A stretch of DNA of 64,000 bases from Helichrysum umbraculigerum (lineage: Eukaryota > Streptophyta > Magnoliopsida > Asterales > Asteraceae). Shown piece after piece: positions 21,859 to 33,728 of this stretch. Within the stretch, counting starts at the first letter, position 1. Every line of letters starts with the position of its first letter. Location: the NCBI GenBank assembly GCA_949592205.1, contig CATIUR010000001.1, forward strand, positions 263,474,250 through 263,538,249, read 5' to 3'. The notes beneath the pieces are model-generated. The model was not told where the DNA came from, ran no database searches, and saw only the letters and a program-made list of their open reading frames with translations. Both the position numbers and the translations under genes were made by a program.

Positions 21859-23517
21859 AACCAACTCCCATACTTGTAATTTAGAGAATTGTGATAGTTC
21901 CTCTTGCATTGCTTCTACCCACGAACTTTCTTTTAAAGCCATTTGAACATTTTTAGGCTCGATTTGTGAGATAAAGCATGAATATAGACATTGATTAGGA
22001 ATACCTATCTCTTTCATTGCAGTATACAAGCTTTGGTATTCTAAGTTCTCAGACGTACTAGCTCTGGATTGATGCCTAGTTTGAACCGGAGTATTAATAT
22101 CACCGATGATGTTTTCAACGTGATGATTCTTACTCGTTCTAGTTGTAGTAACTGGTTCAACCGGTATATCATCTTCCAAATTAGTACCAATCTCTTCCAA
22201 TTCAGGTACATCTTTCGTACGTGCTGAAGATATCCTTAAATGTTTCAAAGGAGTAAGTATATCATCAAACTTTGTAGAAAGATCATCAGGATCTTCTGTT
22301 TCTTGAGACTTATCCTCTGAAGGTTGTTGTGACTCACTTGTGGAAGCTTTATCTGAGTCAACATTAGTCTTAATTCCAGAATGCTTAACACTTGATGTTG
22401 AAGCGGGACCAATATTCTCATCTTCAAACAATAAATGTTCAGCTATCTCTGAATCACTGACATAGTCACTAATAGGAACTTTAAATGATGCAAAGAGATC
22501 AGAATAATCAAATTGCCAATCTAAGCCCTTATGAACATCAGGTGAGTAGCTCGTAACCTCAATATTATAAACTACCTCCAAACGTCCTGTGACTTTATTA
22601 AAGACTCTCTTGTTTGGCGAATTGGGCATATAACCTAGGAAAAATCCTTCGTCAGCCTTCTCACCAAATTTTGCTTGATGTCCAGTCTTTAATATGGTGC
22701 ATGACACTCCAAAGGGTTCAAACCCTTTTAAGTTAGGTTTCTTATTGTTCAAAAGCTCATAACAAGTCTTGTTATGTCTCTTAACCGTAAGAACTCTATT
22801 AAGAACATAACATTCTGTATTCACTGCTTCTGCCCAAAAAATGACCGGAAGCTTTGAATCAGCAAGCATTGTTCTAGCAGCTTCAATCAACGTTCTATTT
22901 TTCCTTTCAGCAACACCATTCTGTTGAGGTTCATACGGTGCACTGAATTGATGTAATATCCCTTTGCTTAAGCAATAGATATTCAACGTTGAATTCTTAA
23001 ACTCTGTTCCATTGTCACTACGAATACGCTTAACTCTCTTTTTATAGACATTCTCTACTAGATCAAAGAACTCAATTAGAATTCCAGGAGTCTCATCCTT
23101 TGATCCCAAAAAGAATACCCATGAGAATCTAGAATAATCATCTGTGACAACCAAACAGTACCATTTGCCACCTAGACTTCTCTTGCTTATAGGGCCGAAG
23201 AGATCCATATGTAGCAATTCAAATGGCGAGGAGATAGAGTTTTCAGTCTTAGGTCTGTGTGGTTTCTTGTGCTGCTTTCCTTTCATGCAAGGAACACACT
23301 TATCCTCAGACTCGAAACGTTTTTGTGGTACACCTAGAACCAAACCATTTTTGGTTATGTAATTCATCTTTCTCCAGTTCAGGTGTGCCATTCTCCTATG
23401 CCATAATAATGCGTCTGTTTCCGAAGCCTTGGATAATAAACATGTAGACACCATTGAAGAGTTAGGAACACCCATGTTAATAGCATAGATGTCCTTCTTC
23501 CTTGGAGCCCTCATCAA
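21859..23517 (-). pseudogene. Sirevirus integrase and N-terminal RT linker
   Basis: The gag_pre-integrs/HHCC region (LLWHRRMAHLN, CVPCMKGKQHKK) leads to the IN core with Asp in LLHMDLFGP, Asp in IRSDNGTEF and Glu in GVAERKNRTLIE. A Ser/Asp-rich linker follows, up to QVWELV, where the Tekay LTR interrupts. The frame is preceded by a TAG at 23518-23520. IN would insert the element cDNA. The annotated tail beyond 21859 is LTR sequence and not protein. Confidence 0.92.
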
Positions 23518-23863
23518 TATCTATTTATCAGGAATTTTAAAACCTGGCTTCAGGACTAAGGCCTCCTTTTCATTGAAATAAACTGGATGACCTTTGTCAC
23601 AGACTTGGGAAACACTCACTAGGTTGTGAGTTAGTTCTTCAACATAGTTCACATCCTCAAGAGTCAAAGTTCCATTTGAAACTTTTCCTTTTCCCGAAAT
23701 TACTCCTCCTTTATCTCCTGCAAAATTTACTTTTTACTTGAGACTCTCCTTGAAGTCCTTCAACAGACTTCTTTCTCAAATCATGTGCCTTGAGCATCCA
23801 CTGTCTACATACCACCAGCTGTCCTTGTTCACAGCATACTCCTGCACATAACACAAGATACGA
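23518..23863 (-). pseudogene. Sirevirus protease remnant
   Basis: The minus strand shows the copia protease start WYVDSGCSRHM near 23800, followed by a stop. In a shifted frame the conserved VISGKGKV and HNLVSVSQVCDKG segments follow up to the TAG at 23518. At least one stop and one frameshift break it. The protease would process Gag-Pol. Confidence 0.8.
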
Positions 23864-25295
23864 TCAGTTATCAAGAGGGACCCAAGCCATTACGGTCTTG
23901 GTTTGTCCCTTATCATCAACAAACTTAAGCTCTTTAAAATAACCATCCTTCCCATCAGGAGCTTTGGTTACTTTCGAAGTAGCTTTAGTTTGTGGACGAT
24001 CAGCCTTAAGAGGTGAATTTGAGGAGAACCTCTTAGGCACATAATTATGAGCTCTATGATTATAATTAAACTCATGTGATCGCGAAGTAGTACCACTCTC
24101 ATAATGACTATGGCCTCTACTTGGAGTTCTAAACCTCGACGGTGTCACATCCCTAGACTTATGGACAGAATTATCACTTTGAGTATATGGCCGTTTAGGT
24201 TTAGGTGGGGAGACACTATGCTTACCATCTCTTTTAAGAATGTTAACAGGTTTATTACCTAACTTAAGTTTGGTATCTAACCCATCTACAGTCATACTAG
24301 AGTCGGTCTGTGTCTTTTCATCAATCACAAGCTTATGTGGTGTTTCAGGCTTTTTGTTAGGACAACACGAAGCCACGTGTCCCTTTTGATGACACTTGAA
24401 ACATGACATATGCTTGCGTGATTTACTCACTTTTGCTTTCTCATCCGGAGTCTTAGGCACTAAAGGTTTAAGCTGTTCCTTATTAACCTTATCATCAGTC
24501 TTAGCATCGTTAATCACTCCACCCGATACAAATTGTATTTTGGTGAAATGAGAAGCCTTGCTATTATCTAATGATAGCATCGTTCTTAATAACATCTTTC
24601 TGTGCCTCTAACTTTTCCTGATCATTAGTTACTAAAATTTCAGGAGTAGCATCTGTCATTTCAGAATCTTCAGGAATAGGAGTGTAATTGGCATTAAAAG
24701 GAGGGGATACATCATTGTAACCTAACCCAGTCTTGTCCTTTACACTTCGTTGAGCATCTAACATTTTATCCATTTGAGATGTCCTATAGTTCTCAAGTTT
24801 ACGATTTTGCTCAATTAACCTTAAGTTAAGGTTCACTATTTCCTGATCCTTACTAGCAATTGTCTCATTTAAGTCTTTGATATTCATATAGAGACCATCT
24901 ATGATAACAGATTTTTCACTTATGGTATCTCTAAGTTTTGTTCTATCCGAAGCATCAGACTTAATTTTATCTTTTAAGACTTGTTTATCATCACTTAATC
25001 TACGAATATCCATAATAGCTTGATCAAGTTCAGATCTAACAGTCTTATAGGATTCCTTATCCATATTTAATTGTGATGACAGGTTGCTATTTGACACAGT
25101 TAAGACAATATTCTGAGATTGTAAATCAGTAACTAAGTAACAAACATCAGCAAGATTAAGAATATCTAAACATACCTTCTTCTTGTCAGTTTGTAATTCA
25201 GCCATGCATACCACAAATTCTTCAGGACTCATATCTGGAGCTGAATCCATATATAGCACGTCATCATCACTTGCCTTCACTTCAGACTCAGGCAC
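23864..25295 (-). pseudogene. Sirevirus gag, C-terminal half
   Basis: Two overlapping frames (25295-24564 and 24595-23864) are one coding region split by a frameshift at 24564-24595. The first part is a predicted coiled coil with repeated Leu/Ile and charged residues. The second has a CCHC knuckle (CFKCHQKGHVASCC) and a basic Ser/Arg-rich tail (HKSRDVTPSRFRTPSRG) ending MAWVPLDN. It follows the upper gag frame in register after the stop at 25305-25307. A long gag with coiled coil and a second knuckle fits Sirevirus. Confidence 0.8.
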
Positions 25296-25304
25296 CTCTA
25301 CTTT

Positions 25305-26678
25305 CTATTCCATATCAGTGGGCATGTAGGACACTGATCCAGCAGTTGTCTCTTCGATCTCGGCCATCAAAGCTTCCTCAGAATGAGCTTGCCAATCATA
25401 AGAGCCATCCAACTGCTTCACCACTAAGGCTTTGGAAGCAAGAGTACTTCCCGAACCTTGTTTTCCTTGTGCTTCTACTTTAGGTCTTTGGCGTTCTCTA
25501 GCAAAATGACCAATACCCTGACAGTTAAAGCATCTGACCTTGGTTTTGTCAAACCCTGATCTATTGCCCAAAACTTTTCTACCAGTTCTCTTGAGGAAAT
25601 TCTTCACCTTTCTAGATATCAACGCTAGTTGATCTTGAAGCTCCAATTCCTCAAGATAATCAGAATCTATCTGCTCATAATCCTCATCAAACAGAATAGG
25701 ATCATTGATCTTTCCCTCTATGTAATTCTCATATGATGCCACAAAGGAAGCAAGAACAGACAGTTGCTGTTCAGCAGATTTCACACTCATCGGCATCTTC
25801 TGATGCTCTTGAGATGACTTCTCAGAATTCTTTCCCTTTGTCTCATCACTAGAGGAGGAAATAAAGCATAGATCTTCATAAATCATTTCTCCATTTTCAC
25901 TAGTATCACCAACTAACAATGCAGTGGTCGAACTAGATGACGCAGTCGAAAGACTTGACTTTCCATGATACAACCCAGGGTTCTGAACCTGATCAGAATC
26001 ACTATCTCTTGACTTTTTGGAGAAATCATAACCTTTCAGCTTGTCAATGACTTGCTCTAAGGTCATAGTAGAATACCTAGTTTCGTTATCCTTAATCATA
26101 ACGCCATACATTTCCCATTTAGAAGGCAAACCCTCAAGAAACTTGTCGGTTTTAGCTACTTCTTCTTCAACAATTTCATGGTATTCCAGTTCACTTAGTA
26201 GATGGTAGAAACGCGTGACATAGGCATCAAGATCTTCTCCTTTTAAAGCTTTAAACATAGTAAACTGCTTTTTAAGAAGACTCCTCTTGCCAGCTCTCAC
26301 CTGTGGACTTCCCTCACCTCTTTTCTCTAGAGCTTCCCAGAGCGTTCTAGCAGTATGAAAAGACTTCAGTTGATGAGCAATCTCTTTAGGAAGACACATC
26401 TTTATGCATGAATGTGCTTTATTCTCATTTCTGTAAGCTTCCTTCTCTTGATCACTCATGTTCGCATAGGTAAGAACCACAGTGGCATTTTGAACAGTTT
26501 GAGTAGGTGCAGTGTATCCACTCTTGATACACATCCAGATTGACAGGTCATGGAATCTACAGTAAGATTCGAATCTGTCCTTCCAATTGTAGTAATCCTC
26601 GATTCTTAACAACTTAGGTGGAACGTTTGACTTTCCCACCTCGTGGTCCATTTCGATCATTCTACTTAAGTCAGACAT
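25305..26678 (-). pseudogene. Sirevirus gag, N-terminal half
   Basis: This 457-codon frame begins MSDLSRMIEMD. It has a UBN2/copia gag domain (YYNWKDRFESYCRFHD, IAHQLKSFHTARTLWEALEKR, LLKKQFTMFKALKGEDLDAYVTRF) and a first zinc knuckle CFNCQGIGHFARE in which the last Cys of the CCHC pattern is Arg. The stop TAG at 25305-25307 is followed in frame by the C-terminal half, so the original gag was about 900 residues. It forms the particle shell and binds RNA. Confidence 0.88.
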
Positions 26679-27124
26679 CTTAAAAACGTAAAATTAAACT
26701 GTTTTAGCGAATTCAGAAAACTCAACTCGCAAGACTCAGCTCAACTCGCAATCTCTGCTCAACTCACAGAATACGTCGATTCGCAAGCCTCAGTTCGGAT
26801 TGCTAAAGATGTCGATTCGCAAGTGATGTCGATTCGCGAGGGATCTCGGTTCGACTCGCAAGCCTCAGTTCGACTCGCTAGTTCAACTCGGTTCGCAGGC
26901 GACGCTGGAACCCTAATCTCGACTCTCGAAACGGCTGTTAAACCCGAAAAACGAATATTAAGGTATTTTTACTACTGAAACTAAGAATTTCGGCTGTAAA
27001 CAAACCCTAAAACGTCCAGAGAATGATTTTGATCGTTAGTATTGCAAGAACGCACGTAAAAACGACCCGAATCAAAAACGCAATAACACTAAAACTTATG
27101 AACACACTCGTATTTAGCCCGAAA
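26679..27124 (-). other. Sirevirus leader with ACTCGCA words
   Basis: This untranslated segment between the PBS and gag has no ORF in sense. At 26724-26905 it carries about ten loose repeats of (A)ACTCGCA, ATTCGCA and CAGTTCG words. The same vocabulary occurs in the Sirevirus LTR and in the unrelated solo LTR at 44030-44127 and 53015-53095. Confidence 0.7.
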
Positions 27125-27136
27125 GCTCTTATACCA
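27125..27136 (-). other. Sirevirus primer-binding site
   Basis: The minus strand reads TGGTATAAGAGC two bases after the LTR, one mismatch from the iMet PBS core TGGTATCAGAGC. It marks 27139-27718 as the 5' LTR. Confidence 0.8.
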
Positions 27137-27138
27137 GA

Positions 27139-27718
27139 TGTAAGTCCCCTAGTTCTAGGATCGATAACTTCGTTATCTGTAGTATTAAGGTGCGGAATCC
27201 CTCAATACGATGTTATCTTACTAACAACGAATATGTTCGAATTGCGTTTTAATAAAGCTTAACTTTAAACGATGAATCGTCAAAGCCTAGCCGTAGGTTA
27301 TGTTTTCTCTGGTTTGCTGGAATCGCAGGTTCGGAATATGCAAAAATGTTGTGTTTTTCACGTTAGAAAAACATTATATAGTTCAGTTCGTCTCGGCTCG
27401 CATGAGCCTGCGAGTTCGGTCCAACTCGCAGCCCAAGCCCAACAAAGAACTCGGCTCGCCCGACTAATGCTTCACGAGTTCAGATCTCACCTCACAGCTC
27501 AACTCGCTGCGACCTGAGATCTCGACTCGCCTCGCATTAAACGTCTATTATTTATTTCGTCTTTAAACATTCGTCTAACTTAGCACAATAATATGTTTAA
27601 CGAATATTACTAACAAAACAAATATTTATTTACATATCTAAACCAATGTACAAACGTAATAATAATTACACCAGTCCTATTTCAAGCTAGATCTGTTGTC
27701 ACAATCTATGTCCCAACA
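27139..27718 (-). repeat. Sirevirus 5' LTR
   Basis: This 580-bp partner of 2573-3152 differs at about four sites. It should carry the promoter of the Sirevirus; no strong TATA box was fixed. Immediately to the right A1 coding sequence resumes. Confidence 0.93.
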
Positions 27719-29312
27719 GGATAACTAGAAGGCACCGAGCTATTCTGAAGCTTCTTCTCCGATGAAGAACCCTACTCCTGTCCCGACGACAGTTGAGACT
27801 AAACCCGTACCTACTCCTATTCAGGAAGTTCGAGTCCCCTTCCCGCATCGTATCGGAAAAAGATATAACGCTAAATCTTTCAAACTCGACTGAAAATTCT
27901 TAGACACCGTGTCTAGAATCCCTTCCGGCTCCAAGTATATTCGACGCATGATGGTTACTAAGGAAAAGGTACCCGAAGTACCTAAAATCTCTCTCAACGC
28001 TGAATGCTCCGCCGTCATTCAGAATTCCCTTCCAGAAAAACTTGGAGACACGGGCCGATTCACTTTGCCCTGCTCTATCTATCACTCTGGCATGATCCGT
28101 TCCTTGGCCGATCTCGGAGCGAGCATCAACCTCATGCCCTACTCACTCTACTCCAGACTTGAATTAGGACCACTGCAACCCACTGCAATGAGCGTCCAGC
28201 TTGCCAATCAAACAATCCGATATCCTAGAGGCATAGCTGAGAACGTCATGGTAAAAGTGGATATGTTCTATTTCCCAACTGACTTCGTAGTGATGGATAT
28301 TCAGGAAGACATTAACATACCCATTATCCTAGGAAGGCCTTTTATGAATACTGCTCGTGCTATTATTGATGTTTACTCGCAGACTATCAGCCTCAGAGCA
28401 CATGGACAAACTGTTGCATTCAGAATCAATCAGGCTGATGAGCTTCTCGCAGAGAAAGCAGAAATATACGCCATCTCTATGGGCAGGATCACTTCGGACG
28501 ATGACACTTCTGATTCAGAACCATCAGATACCTACATACCAGATGAGCACACTTGCCTCATATCATCAACAGAAGAGTTAGAGTCAGAAGAAGAGAGTGA
28601 AGATTCAGAGCCAGATGAGTCAGAACCGGAAGAAATGGAGGAAGAAGAAACTGAACCTGAACAAGAAGAAATGGAAGAATCCGAAGAAGAAATGGAGGAA
28701 GACCCTGAAGAAGAAGAAGAGGAGGACTTATACCAATCCACCCCACCGCATCACAGCTTACCTGATCCTCACTATCCGACAGAAGAAATCATGCAGATCG
28801 AGAACGCTATTCCCTTGTCAGATAATGAATCAGATGATGACCCACCTACTGATGAACCATATGATGCAGGATTCGGCATAACCATGGAAAGGCTTATAGC
28901 CACTGTCATGGACCCCTCTAAGCCTCTTATCTCGCCTCGACTCGACGCTCTGTTAAACATCGAGAAAACCATTGCGTTAGCAAAACAACACCCAGAGCTT
29001 AGAGACAAACTCCTGATGAAGATCTCAGCTTACAAAGCTTCCCGATTACCGGAGTTGCATTCAAGAGAGCCTTCCCGAAGGATTCAAACCTTCAACGCAT
29101 CTGCGCCACGAACCCTATTCGAATTTGGAAGCACCTCTGAATCCAGCCAAGGTACTGATTCTCAGGAGGAGAGAGATATAGAGATGCACTCTTCACAACC
29201 GATATCTCAAGTCACCGATGACACCCAGCCACCATCTGATCATGTTGAGTTCCCTGATTCCCAGGCTCTGGATTCTCCATTCATAGAGAGTGACCTGGAT
29301 GATGTCGTCTAA
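27719..29312 (+). pseudogene. A1 protease and acidic C-terminal domain
   Basis: This continues A1 gag after the Sirevirus. In-frame stops (TAG at 27726 and TGA at 27891) precede a 467-codon open part. Residues about 30-180 match Athila-type aspartic protease: IQNSLPEKLGDTGRFTLPC, active site LADLGASINLMPYS, IPIILGRPFMNTARAIIDV. A highly acidic Glu/Asp/Ser tract fills about residues 195-275, followed by a hydrophilic tail. Where pol would be expected, no RT or IN follows, so A1 lacks polymerase functions and would need a helper element. Confidence 0.85.
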
Positions 29313-29422
29313 GCTGACGTCCTAATAGATATCTGGTCTATCCATCTTCCTACACCTCCAACGGATCCACCTTCTCCAGAAATCCCGATTATCACTAGCC
29401 ATGAGGAGATGATAAGTGCTCT

Positions 29423-30523
29423 ATGACTAGCATTATCCTCAACTCTACCAACGAATACACTCCACGACAACATGCCCTGATCGAGGAAATTATAGCCGAG
29501 TTTGAAGTCAACCAAGCCGAGAATTCCCAAGATTACATATTCTTCCACAATCGTCTCAATGCCTTCGCAGAAGATCTCGCTGCTCAACTGCTACAACAAA
29601 GCACTAGACCCACATCTGAAGAGCTGGAGTTCTTTGAAGAGCAGAAGCGCATCTACAGAAAGATCTATGACACTCTGATCAGATCCTCATTTCCATATTC
29701 TCGGGAACAAAGTGAGTTTTTACACTCATTCCACGAGGAAATGTACCGTGCTACTGGGAACCCTGATGCAGATGCTGATATTCGACTGATGAATAATCTT
29801 CGGGGCATACTTAATTCTATGGCAAGGAACGACCACATGGACGAAACTACTCCTCACAGGTTCTACATCGAATGCACTATTGAGTTCCATGCTCACAAGA
29901 TTGCTGAAGATCTCGAGTATGTGAGTTTCATTGAAAGGTCGTGTGACATCCCTTCCTCTATACCAGAAGGTTCGATGGTTAACATCGCGAACTTCCTCAC
30001 TAATCGGATCCAAGAAATCTTTGCTGAGGATAATCCGGACGAGCATCGACAGATATTTCACTATGGTTTACGTGAGGTGTACGATATAGTGTGCAACACC
30101 TTCAAAGACTCAAATCTCACGTTCACCAACTACCAGAACAAGCTCATCCAGGATATTCATGATTCAATTCGAGAAATAAGAGGAAGCTCTGGCATAGCAG
30201 ATCATGATACTTTACACCTCCAATTTCTCGAATTCATGGACTTATTTTGACAGCAGCACCCTCAGAGAGAAATGATTGAATCTGATGGTTTCTCTGTAGT
30301 TGATTCCCGCGGACCTATATCCAGAACAATCAGGGATATCACTTGGGACCTTCTGCACATGAAAAGGGTTACTCAGCAACATCTTAAAAGTTTCCCTATC
30401 TTTTCAGAAGAGATTCCAAACATCATTGAAATCATTTCTCGCCACTTTCTGAGGATCTATCCACGCAATCCCAGGGTTCCACTTCTGAGCACTTCCGACC
30501 CTGGAGGTTCCAGCACCAACTAG
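29423..30523 (+). pseudogene. A1 ORF X, unknown retroelement protein
   Basis: This is one frame of 366 codons with a single TGA at 30248-30250. It is predicted mostly helical, hydrophilic and acidic. It shows no catalytic motif, zinc finger or membrane segment that I can see. It is clearly related to the A2 ORF at 46025-47236: shared anchors in order are SSFPYS, a DDH...PHR segment, a helix-rich middle, and a C-terminal block with W.L and FP.F, ending YP. It lies where pol should be. It may be a gag-derived or env-position structural protein; function is not assigned. Confidence 0.6.
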
Positions 30524-30539
30524 ACCGAAGGAAGGCAAT

Positions 30540-30649
30540 GTCAGGCTCTCGACTTTAAAAGCAGCGCTTCTCGGGAGGTAACCCGTGAAATAAAGTCAGG
30601 CTCTCGACTTTAAAAGCAGCGCTTCTTGGGAGGCAACCCATGGAATAAT
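30540..30649 (+). repeat. 55-bp tandem duplication after A1 ORF X
   Basis: Two units, 30540-30594 and 30595-30649, each hold CTCTCGACTTTAAAAGCAGC and GGGAGG-AACCC, a motif type I recall after the coding region in Athila relatives. The units differ at a few sites. Confidence 0.85.
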
Positions 30650-31343
30650 CGTAGAAAGAAAGAGAATCTGAGAAATGAAGTAGATCTCCGACTATCCTTC
30701 ACCCTTGGATGAACCCAACTTTTAAAACATCTTTTAAATACAACTCGTTTTGCAAATAAACCACTATTCTTGGATGAATAGGAAAATCATCTTGTGTTTC
30801 GAGCATTTGAGGTACTTGCATACTACTTTTATGCATTATGCTCGAACTCGTTTAAAAACACATGATTTATAAAACTGGTTTGTGTTAGAAAACATCTTTC
30901 AAAATCTAAAACAGTGATTTTCTTTCATTTGCAAAAACAAAACCGAGTTTGTAAAATAGGTACATCCAACGTGTTCACACTTAAGAGATCTCTTCATGAG
31001 AAAAAAATTGAGATGATGAAATGGAAATAAGCATAGTCGCTTGAAGCCGAGCCAATCCTCATGAAGAACTCAGAAGAAGATCTTGGCCACATCTCCTTCT
31101 GCAAATTCAGAAACTCAGCTCCTGTTCAACTTACTATCTAGGGAGTATCTAATCCTTTCCTCTTTTATCTGTTTTATCTTTATTCATGTTTATTTGTTTT
31201 ATTAGTATGATAATACTAGTAGTCTATACTCTATCCTAAACTTATCACTAAGTGTGGGATTCCACCCCAAAACAAAACACTTGAGAAACATTTTCTTACA
31301 TGTTCAAACTCTAAATGTGAGATTTTACAATCTCAACTCAAGA

Positions 31344-31379
31344 GAACATTAGGGACAATGTTCCTCTAAGTGTGGGATA
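31344..31379 (+). other. A1 internal hairpin plus PPT-like tract
   Basis: Stem GAACATT/AATGTTC with loop AGGGAC (31344-31363) is followed 4 nt later by AAGTGTGGGATA. It is one of four such modules in A1 and A2. Its position, about 1.5 kb before the 3' LTR, suggests a central PPT. Confidence 0.7.
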
Positions 31380-32806
31380 GCAGGTATAGAATACCTTAGT
31401 TTGTTTTAATGATTTTAGTTCAAAATAGTTAACACAGAAAATGTCCCTTGAAATTTTTCAAAATTTTTCAATTTTCAAAACCCTTTTCAAAAGAAAAAAG
31501 AGTTTAATCATCCGATTAACTCTGAATTTTTGAGTTTTGATGTTTTTAAGAGAAGTCATTTTCAAAATATGAATAAGTTGTTTTAAAATCTAAAGAAAAT
31601 AAATTAATAATTGCTTAAGCAAGAAATGATAATCTAATAAGAACATGACTAGGCACATACAACCCATTTGCAGTGAGGACTTGAGCCTTAAAAGCATTCA
31701 TCTTTAATGCTACATTGTTCATTTCTTGTGTGTGCTGATGCATGTATATCTAAATTAGAACTTGCTCTTGACATACGCTTCAAGATCACATTGGTGAGTA
31801 CCGTACGCGGTATAGATGCAATTAGATAACCTTGACATTCCTTAGGATTTAACCCACTTTTTAGCCTTCTCTTTCAAGCCCAAAACCCTTTCCGATGCTC
31901 ATTCTTAGTATCGATGATCCGCTTAGTAAACCCTGTTGAGCCTAAACCTTTTCATTTCATAAACCCACATGTTTAAACCCCTACTTTCCCAAAAACTTCC
32001 AAAAAATTATCTTAGAATTTCCGAGGTTATGAAAAACGCTTTTTAGGAACATCCCTTCAAATTGTCTTACTCTCTCGTGTTCTCCGAATAAGAAATATCC
32101 TTGGTGTGAAAAATTGACACCATGAAAAGACTCGAAGAAGAAAGATGAGAAGAAGGATTCCTACATTTAATAATCCTTGGAAATTCTCTGGCAAAGAAGT
32201 TCTGAAAGAAAAGGAAAATAGAAAATAGAAAAAATAAAAGAAAAGGAAAAAAAATATAGTTCCAAGAATAAAGCTAGTGCTTCGAAGTATCACCCTAAAA
32301 GAAGAAGATCCGATAGAAGACAAAAGCTACTTTACTTTCATCCGTTTCTAAATTAAGTTTTTCGTGACCTTAGAAGTCCTAAGATAAGCAACACCCTTAC
32401 ACCCAGAATTTCCACTATCCATACCCCTAACCCTCACAAACATTACAACCCCTGAATGACTTGGGATAATTAGCATCGTTCTCACCTAAGTGGTGGAGAT
32501 CCGATTCTCGATCAAGCTTATGACGATGAGTACTGCATGACTGGCTAATTGAGCGATTTCTTTGTTTAGAATATTAGGAAACCCAAAACACTCTTGAGTG
32601 AATTGAGTGACCACCTTAGTGAGATCGCCTAGTCATGTATACTCCTAGATCACGAGATTTGGAAGTATGCTTAAAGAGAGTCATTACTTGTTTCTGAAAT
32701 AATTATCTTATTTTTCCTGATGTTTTTAGAGCAAATATATGAATATGAGAAAATTATGACTTTTGGAAATGTTATTATTAATATCTTTTTCACGAGGCAT
32801 GGATGT

Positions 32807-32842
32807 GTTGCTTGAGGACAAGCAACGTCTAAGTGTGGGATA
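32807..32842 (+). other. A1 terminal hairpin plus polypurine tract
   Basis: Stem GTTGCTT/AAGCAAC with loop GAGGAC (32807-32826) is followed 4 nt later by AAGTGTGGGATA and then the LTR. This is the plus-strand primer site of A1. Confidence 0.8.
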
Positions 32843-33367
32843 CTTGATGTGACCTAAAAAGTCATGTTTTTAGGCACATTATTCTGCACTTATTGGACTT
32901 ATATTTGGTGAAATCATCTTAAAATATCTATTATTTACTTAAAATCACCAAAGTGGTCTAATTATGGGCGTTGCTGTTAAAATCACCAAAAACATCCGTT
33001 TATCACGCAAAACGAGGCAAATAACGTCACCTTAAATATTCCCTTCTTAATTTACTTATGGAATTAGATCTTAATTCATATTTTATGACTCCATAGGGAA
33101 ATCCAAAACCGGAGGTGAAAGAATCAGAAGAAACGGACGAAAGACGGAGAAGATACAAAGTCTGGAAGCTCGCCGATCGTCATCCGGAACACGCAAAAGT
33201 TAAACACCTCCAAATTTTTCAAACTCAGTGCCATTAGAAACGTAACAGAAAAACGAAGCCAACGGCGCAAGAATCAAGCAAATCGGAGCCCAAACGAAGA
33301 AGATACGGACGAACCAAGCAACCGAGAAATCAGCGGAGGCCAAACGGAGCACCAACCCCCCTGGACA

Positions 33368-33436
33368 CCTAGGAACCATATACGGTACCCTAGGTGCCGT
33401 AGACGGCCCTATGGGTTCCGTATACGGGGGTGTTTG
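33368..33436. repeat. CCGTATACGG-type inverted words in A1 LTR
   Basis: ATATACGGTACC, GGTGCCGTAGACGG and TTCCGTATACGGGG lie close together upstream of the TATA box. The layout parallels the CCATACGCCGTATGG palindromes upstream of the TATA box in A2. Confidence 0.6.
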
Positions 33437-33541
33437 CCTTGTGAGGTGCCGTTTGACCCCCCCTTGGTCCGCTTGTCCCGTATGCTGCTTTGATGCTTGT
33501 ATATGATGCTTCAAGGCTTGTACCAAGGCTTTCCTACTTTC

Positions 33542-33551
33542 CCTATAAATA
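33542..33551 (+). promoter_or_regulatory. Putative TATA box of A1 LTR
   Basis: CTATAAATAG is followed by a CT-rich stretch (TCTCATCTCATTCTCATTC), typical of a plant start region. Confidence 0.65.
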
Positions 33552-33618
33552 GTCACCTCCATTTCTCATTTTCACACACCTCTCATCTCATTCTCATTCT
33601 CTCTCTAGAATTAGGTTA

Positions 33619-33728
33619 GCATTCTCTCTCTAGCACTACTCTTAGGAGTTAGAGGAGAATTAGTAGGAAATTAGCGTCCTCTCTCTAGCACTACTCTTAG
33701 GAGTTAGAGGAGGATTAGTAGGGTAGCT
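33619..33728 (+). repeat. 55-bp tandem duplication in A1 LTR leader
   Basis: TAGCACTACTCTTAGGAGTT occurs at 33631 and 33686 within two 55-bp units just downstream of the TATA box, so it would be in the transcript leader. An inner CTACTCTTAGGAGTTAG inverted pair is present in each unit. Confidence 0.85.

Larger units (their letters stand above)
2573..27718 (-). mobile_element. Giant Ty1/copia Sirevirus, nested in A1
   Basis: Two 580-bp LTRs (2573-3152 and 27139-27718) begin TG and end CA and differ at about four sites. On the minus strand the order is 5' LTR, PBS, large gag, PR, IN, RT-RNase H, accessory spliced gene, PPT, 3' LTR. The IN-before-RT order defines Ty1/copia. The large gag, the RT family and the accessory gene after pol point to Sirevirus. 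Flanks are GAATA (2568-2572) and GGATA (27719-27723), a 5-bp target duplication with one mismatch. Without the internal Tekay insertion the element is about 14.4 kb, which is long for copia. Several stops and frameshifts make it non-autonomous. Confidence 0.9.
30651..32844 (+). other. A1 3' untranslated region
   Basis: This is about 2.2 kb of AT-rich sequence with no supported ORF, between ORF X and the 3' LTR. It holds repeated PPT-like TAAGTGTGGGAT words at 31249, 31367 and 32830. The last two directly follow a GAGGAC-type hairpin. A TACCG-TACG-CGGTA palindrome lies near 31799-31811. Confidence 0.7.

Noticed and set aside
28532..28746. Ser-rich and Leu-rich minus-strand ORFs
   Set aside because: They are shadows of the GAA/GAG-rich acidic tract of A1 on the other strand.
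30540..33728. Functional link between the two 55-bp tandem duplications in A1
   Set aside because: The units share no sequence; equal length is most likely coincidence.
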